A DNA stretch of 64,000 nucleotides. Source: Caenorhabditis remanei (Eukaryota; Nematoda; Chromadorea; Rhabditida; Rhabditidae). Each line of letters begins with the position of its first letter. Positions within the stretch are counted from its first letter, which is position 1. Shown here in pieces: positions 58,751 through 64,000 of this stretch. Location: positions 13,950,001 to 14,014,000 of the forward strand of contig NC_071332.1 of NCBI RefSeq assembly GCF_010183535.1, in the 5' to 3' direction. The translations under genes and the position numbers were made by a program. Under the pieces are notes generated by a model. It was not told the DNA's origin and did not search any database. It worked only from the letters and a program-made list of their open reading frames with translations.

Positions 58751-61700
58751 TCAATATGAATCTTGATCCTTGAATCCAAACGTCTGCTTCTCCACTAATT
58801 TTCTAAAAATTCCATCCTTGATAGCTATTAATTCCTCATAACTTCCACATTCCGCCACACTTCCTTTATCGACAACGACGATTTGATCGGCGTGTTTGAT
58901 TGTGGATAATCTGCAATTAAAGTTTCTTTTTGAAATCAATTGAAAGCTCGACCCACCTATGAGCGATAATCATAACTGTCTGTTTACTATTGGCAAGTAA
59001 TTTATTGAGTGCAATTCTAACAAGATATTCAGAAGAAGCATCTAATGCTGACGTCGCCTCGTCCATAATGAGTATATTCGGCTTCTGAAAATTTAATGAT
59101 TCGATTTGTATAAGACTTATCGGCGTAATTCAAGGAGAGCCCCCCATCCAGTTGAGCCCCCCACGTTGATAGCAACCCTTGCAAAGCCCCCCACCAGTAC
59201 AAATTTGGTGGGGGGCTCTCTTTTCGAGTGGGGGGTTTCTCTTGAATCGCTCTGTTCAACATTCGTCCCCCACCTGTAGAAATGGGGGCTCTACTTTAAT
59301 TACCCGGCATACTTAAAAAAGAGCCCCCCCCCCCTCTCCTAAACAGCCAACTCTTGGTGAAAGATGAGCCCCCCACCAGAGTTGCATGGAAGTGAAATTT
59401 TCTTATCCGGAAGTCGGAAGTCGGAAGTCGGAAGTGAATTTCCTTATCCGGAAGTCGGAAGTCGGAAGCGATTTTCCTTATCCGGAAGTTGGAAGTCGGA
59501 AGTCGGAAGCGATTTTCCTTATCCGGAAGTCGGAAGTCGGAAGTCGGAAGTGAAAAAACGCCCGGAAGTCGGAAGTTGGAAGTCGGAAGTCGGAAGTCGG
59601 AATTAGATTTTTTCTCAAACTTTCAAAAACTCCAAGAGAAAAATCATGAAATTCGCGAAAATCAGTGGAAAACTAGTTTTTGGCTGAAGAAAAGCCTATT
59701 TTCTGTCCTTTTAGACCATTTTTCCTTGTATTTCTGGGAAATTTACTTTTCCGAAATTTCACCGTTATGGAATGACGGAAGTCGGAAGTAAATTTCCTTA
59801 TCCGGAAGTCGGAAGTCGGAAGTCGGAATGGAAAAAATGCCCGGAAGTCGGAAGTCGGAAGTCGGAAGTCGGAATTCCATGCAACTCTGCCCCCCACGAT
59901 TTAATAATCGGCCCCCACGAAACAAGCCCCCCACCATAAAAGTGATTCATTCAAGAATGGGACCCCACCATTAAAAAACAAGCCCCCATCGTTCAATATC
60001 GGCGCTCTCTTGTCAAAAACTGGGATTTTACTGCGCTATCCCCTCCAAAATGCCAATATTCAATTAATCTTCAGAAAGGAAGGTAAAACATTTGCTGAAA
60101 TTAGTGAAAAACCAAGAAAAAATGGGGAAAAATTAATGGAAAAACTATGATTTTCGAAGTCCGCATATTATAATCTGCAATGCACTTGAAATCACGCAAA
60201 AACGGGGGGCTCTTCTTTAATCCACTGGCATTTTATATTACGACAGAATGGGGGGTTCTGCTTGAATCCGCTTTGGGGTGGGGGCCCAATCTTGAACGGG
60301 GGTCTCATATTGAATGGGGAGAGGGGGCTCTCCTTTAATCAACTTTCTATTTGAAGATAGTAACAGTGGGGGACCAATGTTTAACAAGCTTGTTTCCCAA
60401 AGTTTACTGGTGGGGGGCTTTTCCAGGACAACTTTTGGGGGGTCATTTTTGAATTAGGGGGGGGGACGGTATTTGAATTTCACCGACTTATCAGAGTACT
60501 TACATTCACAAGGGCTCTTGCAATAGCAATTCTCTGCTTCTGTCCTCCACTCAATGTCGAACCGTGTTCGCCAACTTTCGTATCGTATTTTTGAGGGAAT
60601 CTCATGATGAATTCGTCAGCATTCGATTGATCTGCAGCTGACACAATCTGAAAAACGAAGTTTCAAACGTCTGAGAAAATATTTCAGCCCACATACCTCT
60701 GCTTCAGATACTTTATCAGGTTCTGTACTTCCGTAAATGATATTATCTCTGATAGTTGTTGAAAACAGAACTGGTTCCTGTCCAACAGTTCCGATATGTC
60801 TTCGCCAGTATGATGGATCCAAATCCTTCAAATCAACTCCATCGACAAGAATTCGTCCACTTGTTGGATCATAAAGTCTCAATAAAAGTGATGCAATTGT
60901 TGATTTTCCAGATCCTGAAGATCCAACAACTGCAGTGATCTTTCCAGCTGGAACATCGAATGAGATGTTATGGAATAGAGGATCACGATCAGCATATCCG
61001 AATGCAACATGCTCGAAACGAATCGCTTCCTGTACATTTCCTTTCTGAATTCCTCCTTCCAATGGAATCTTTGGTTCACGATCTTTGAGTTCGAAGAGTC
61101 GATTACTTGCACCAAGTCCTTTCATCAATTCCAGATAGAATCCAGACATCGCTGACAGACTTCCAGCACTGAGAACTGCGTACAGACAGAATGAAGATAG
61201 TTCTCCTGAAAATATATTCAGTGTAATAAAATCAAGTATTGGGCAATTACCATAAGTGAGAAGTCCTTGACTGATTAGATTACTTCCATAGAAAAGAATC
61301 GAGGATAATGACAAATATCCGGTAAATTGGAACTGAAAACGTCAGTACTTTCTTTCCATAATTCTCTATATTCGATTACTTACCGATCCAAACATGCATC
61401 CTTTTGCGAATCCTTCTTTCTTTGAAATCAACCAAATATCGTTGATTTTGTCTGAATATGCAGCCAATTCTTTCTTTTCTGCTACCAACATTCTGACAGT
61501 TCGAACTGATGAAAGACGTTCAGTGGCTACTTGATTAGCTCCAGCAACCGCTTCTTGCATCATAAGTGTGTATTTTCTTTGTAGTTTTCCGAAAACTGCA
61601 AATGTACCGACGATGACTGGAACGACGACAACAATCACTTTGCACATGGCGAGGGAAGTGTATACCTGGAATACAACAAATAAATTATGAACTTGGAAGC

Positions 61701-62560
61701 TCAGATGATTGTTTCCAATAAACTGTACACTATTTATCATAGCAAAACATCAAAACTCACCATAAGACCGCCGGAACCAAGACAGGTAAGCAATGCTCTA
61801 GCTCCATCACTCAAGTTCATTGAAACAGAATATCCAACAATAAGTGCATCTGTAGAAAGTCGAGAAACAATCTCTCCAACTTTATTTTTATCGAAAAATG
61901 CCATATCTTGACGAAGTACACTGTTGAACACTGTTTTGCGCAGATCGTTGATTACAAGCTGACCTTTAAGAATAATAAAGACATGATGACAGTAATTTTT
62001 CAAAATGCTCACCTGCTGTATGCATGCAATAAATTCTGGCAGCAATTGCCAATGCTCCAAGCATCAAAACTCCTACAAGTGCTACTGGATTCTCTTTGAA
62101 ATATCTGGCGAGAATCAATGATTTGTCAGTTTGATCCATTTTGTCTTGTTTCGTTTCATCCCATTCATCAATCAGTTTTCCAAGAACTCGTGGTGTCAGA
62201 AGGAAAATGGTACTGCTGACTCCGAGAAATGAGATTCCCACTGAAAATTTTCCAAGTCCGGCGTTTTTTGTATTAACCAAAACGACTTACACATAATTCT
62301 CCATTTGTAAGGTCCAGCAAGTGATAAAATTGCTTTTAAATCTTTCCAACTAGCATTTTTAAGTTTGTATGACTCTCGTTTTGTTTCTACTACGCTGACC
62401 TGAAGAATAGTTGATATTTCATGACTTTTAAAACATTTTACAACGATTTCAGCTGAAAACAAATCGAAAACTAACATTTCTAAAAGCCTGCTTTGATTTT
62501 ATCACTGTACTTCGCAAGAATCCCGTCGTTCTTCCGACTTGTGGTGCGTAACAGAACAGT
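58751..62560 (-). CDS. haf-3: ABCB10-type half ABC transporter (HAF-3-like), 5' end unresolved
   Basis: One transmembrane domain plus one nucleotide-binding domain, the plan of mitochondrial inner-membrane ABCB10/HAF transporters. Membrane-domain exons between ~62400 and 61220 include [35 protein letters not shown] and [17 protein letters not shown]. The NBD has Walker A ([11 protein letters not shown], near 60910), a Q-loop ([10 protein letters not shown]), the signature [15 protein letters not shown] (near 60540), Walker B ([12 protein letters not shown], near 59060) and the H-loop (IIAHR). The first exon(s) near 62470-62560 encode a basic amphipathic stretch ([20 protein letters not shown]) like a mitochondrial presequence, but the ATG could not be fixed. 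The intron at 59085-60503 carries a 1,363-bp transposon. The symbol rests on family resemblance and remembered chromosome. Confidence 0.88.
59122..60484. mobile_element. 1,363-bp hAT-like non-autonomous element
   Basis: The termini GGCGTAATTCAA and (inverted) GGTGAAATTCAA match 10 of 12. Perfect 8-bp direct repeats GACTTATC flank it at 59114-59121 and 60485-60492. It sits in an ABC-transporter intron of 1,419 bp; removing the element and one repeat leaves 48 bp, a normal intron. Inside are clusters of GCCCCCCACC and their inverse GGTGGGGGGC near both ends, and a CGGAAGT heptamer array. No transposase frame exists. Confidence 0.88.
59402..59876 (+). repeat. CGGAAGT heptamer array
   Basis: Some thirty copies of the 7-mer CGGAAGT, in blocks of two to five separated by spacers such as GATTTTCCTTATC. 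The array is broken by a ~190-bp unique stretch (59600-59780) and resumes. All copies point the same way. Because 7 is not a multiple of 3, it is open in several frames and yields spurious ORFs. Confidence 0.85.
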
Positions 62561-62639
62561 CTACAAAACTCCGCCGTTTGAAGTGAAAAGTCGATAAATT
62601 ATGTTACCTCGTCGAGCTAGAAGGTATTGAAGAACACCT

Positions 62640-63381
62640 GGAGCAGCATAGTCTGCTCAAATGTGATAGAAGAGACATGAAGAACGCTAGAATGATTTAA
62701 TTAGAATGACATGATGCAATAATGCAGAAAAACAATGAAAAATTACTGATTTGCAAGTGGAAAGTTGTTGAATACTTATGAATAACTGATAATCTAGCTT
62801 TTCAATAATAAATTAACACGTAAACCAGTGAAAATACTTTGAAAATCTGTGTAAAAAAGAAAAAGAAAATATAAATGCGCGAAAAAACCAGAGATACGCT
62901 CAGGGGTTACTGGTGAGAATTCGGTGAGTGTTTGCGTCTTCTGGGTTTTTGGAGGGAAGTTCAAAAAAGAAAAAGGGTTTCAAGAGCTTTTCTGAAGGAT
63001 TTATTATAATTATTAGATTCTGAATAATTTCCGGTGGTTATTTATAGTCTTTGAAAACTAAAACACATTCGGTTAGATATTTTTGACAAAACTCGGTATT
63101 ACAACATTTTGCAAGAGAAATTATGCAAGCGTTTGTAAATACAATAGTGTACTTGACAGTTTCAGATAGATTTTTCATAAAAGTAATAAGGGATTTTTCG
63201 AAAACACTAGAATTCGAACTGAAAATATCTATCAAAAGATTGAACTGCCAGTATCTCTATTCATCTTTCAGGAAATTCGGAAGTTCAGTCTGTTGATTAG
63301 ATTTTTACAGTCAAGTTATGTGTTCATTTCCATGCATTCAAACTAAATTATTTATTTCTCAAAAACATAAATATTAGACTT
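62640..63381. other. Gap between the ABC transporter and the RG-rich protein gene
   Basis: About 740 bp of A/T-rich sequence. No convincing exon was found; the 5' leader of the transporter and the 3' UTR of the next gene must lie here. Confidence 0.3.
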
Positions 63382-63968
63382 TCAATATCTCGTCTTGGTT
63401 CTTCCAGTATTCGTTGTTTTCGTCCGAGTAGTGCTTCTCCCTCCCCCAGAAGACGTCGTTCTCCTTCCACGTCTTCCTCTTCTTCCACCACGTCTTCCAC
63501 CTGATTCCATATAATCTTCATCATAGAATCCTCCTCTTCCTCCTCTCATTTCGTTATCTCTTTTCTCTTTTTCCATTCTCTGATTCTGATAAAACCAGAA
63601 TCCGATTCCACCAGCGAGTGAGCACATACACATGGCTGCAATTAATACAAGTAGAATAATCGAGTATTTCGTAAGGGATTCTTCAGTTGTTGTTTGTGGA
63701 GGATGAGTTATGTAAATTGTTTTAGTTTCTTTCGCATTCGGTTGCTCAGTTACATAGATGATTTCGGGTGGAGGAGGAGGTGGAAGAGGTGCTTGAACTG
63801 GTGGAGGTGGTGCTCCAGGAAGAAAAGATGATGCAATATTCAGTCCTCCGATGAGGAACGGCTGTAATTGTTACCTTTGTGAATTTTCTAAACGCTAACT
63901 TACTAAAAGAGGAAGCATTGCTTGATTTGGTCGGTAGATTGAAGAAAGAACCGGCAAATTATTAATAC
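63382..63968 (-). CDS. Single-pass membrane protein with basic Arg/Gly tail (5' end outside window)
   Basis: Exons before ~63903 (INNLPVLSSIYRPNQAMLPLL) and from ~63862 down to 63382 join across a short intron. The order is a Pro-rich extracellular or lumenal segment (APPPPVQAPLPPPPPP), a Thr-rich stalk, a transmembrane helix (YSIILLVLIAAMCMCSLAGGIGFWFY) and a cytoplasmic tail with GGRRGGRRGRRGRR and Ser/Thr/Arg repeats ending KTRY. The exon is open toward 64000 with a CAG acceptor at about 63969, so the N-terminus lies beyond the window. No family is recognised. Confidence 0.7.
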
Positions 63969-64000
63969 TGATGTGAAGTTTCTAACAAGCATATAAAAGT

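Noticed and set aside
59402..59876. Possible CRISPR-like or centromeric array
   Set aside because: The unit is 7 bp, spacers are not unique, the genome is eukaryotic, and the array lies within an element with target duplications.
59364..59937. Several ORFs rich in GSRKSEVGS or LPTSDFR repeats
   Set aside because: Translations of the CGGAAGT heptamer array in a transposon; any frame of a 7-bp repeat without stops stays open.
1..64000. tRNA genes
   Set aside because: Looked by eye for the GGTTCRANNCC box with a matching A box on both strands and found none. A tRNA scan would be decisive.

Overview
This window is nuclear DNA from a nematode of the genus Caenorhabditis. The genes have many short exons split by 44-50 bp introns that begin GTAAG/GTGAG and end TTTCAG. 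Many start codons sit directly behind a TTTCAG trans-splice-like acceptor. The gene families (troponin I, double-CTLD lectins, srj receptors, SPK and Lin-15A/B-like proteins, FTH/F-box) are those of Caenorhabditis. The order pus-1, ctps-1, cand-1, a carnitine acyltransferase, tni-3 and phy-3 matches genes I remember as lying on C. elegans chromosome V (W06H3, Y102A5A, T20B3). That synteny is from memory and was not searched. The species cannot be fixed from the sequence alone.

Region 1 (1-14.1 kb) is conserved housekeeping: the 5' part of pus-1 (minus strand), head-to-head with ctps-1, then cand-1, a 608-residue carnitine O-acyltransferase, and a 65-residue membrane or secreted peptide gene. 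Region 2 (14.1-24.1 kb) is gene-poor and A-rich. It holds a likely 50-residue two-exon gene and a phy-3-like prolyl 4-hydroxylase whose 3.6 kb first intron carries the antisense tni-3 gene. Region 3 (24.2-32.9 kb) is a five-gene array of membrane-anchored double C-type lectins, one on the minus strand and four in tandem on the plus strand.

Region 4 (33-58.4 kb) is the accessory part. It holds an unrecognised 199-residue protein gene present twice in inverted orientation at the two ends, a complete CPEB/FOG-1-like gene, a frameshifted srj receptor, an FTH-domain gene, a Lin-15A/B-like gene with five C2CH modules, three tandem SPK-domain genes that share an apparently uncatalogued C-terminal helical domain, a second Lin-15A/B-like gene with AT-hooks and two modules, and a coiled-coil gene. 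Fragments of the CPEB gene and of the coiled-coil gene show that a multi-gene block was duplicated in inverted orientation and then eroded differently in each copy. Region 5 (58.7-64 kb) has an ABCB10-type mitochondrial half transporter and the 3' part of a membrane protein with a basic RG-rich tail.

Transposon remnants are unusually legible. Two palindromic elements with GAGGCC ends and perfect 8-bp target duplications (36596-36845 and 54633-55062) form one hAT-like family. A 1,363-bp element with a different terminus and a perfect 8-bp duplication lies in an ABC-transporter intron. A 300-bp palindrome flanked by TTA lies in a Lin-15A/B-like intron. Removing the last two leaves introns of 48 and 49 bp, the normal size here, which independently supports their boundaries. 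No tRNA, rRNA or CRISPR array was recognised.
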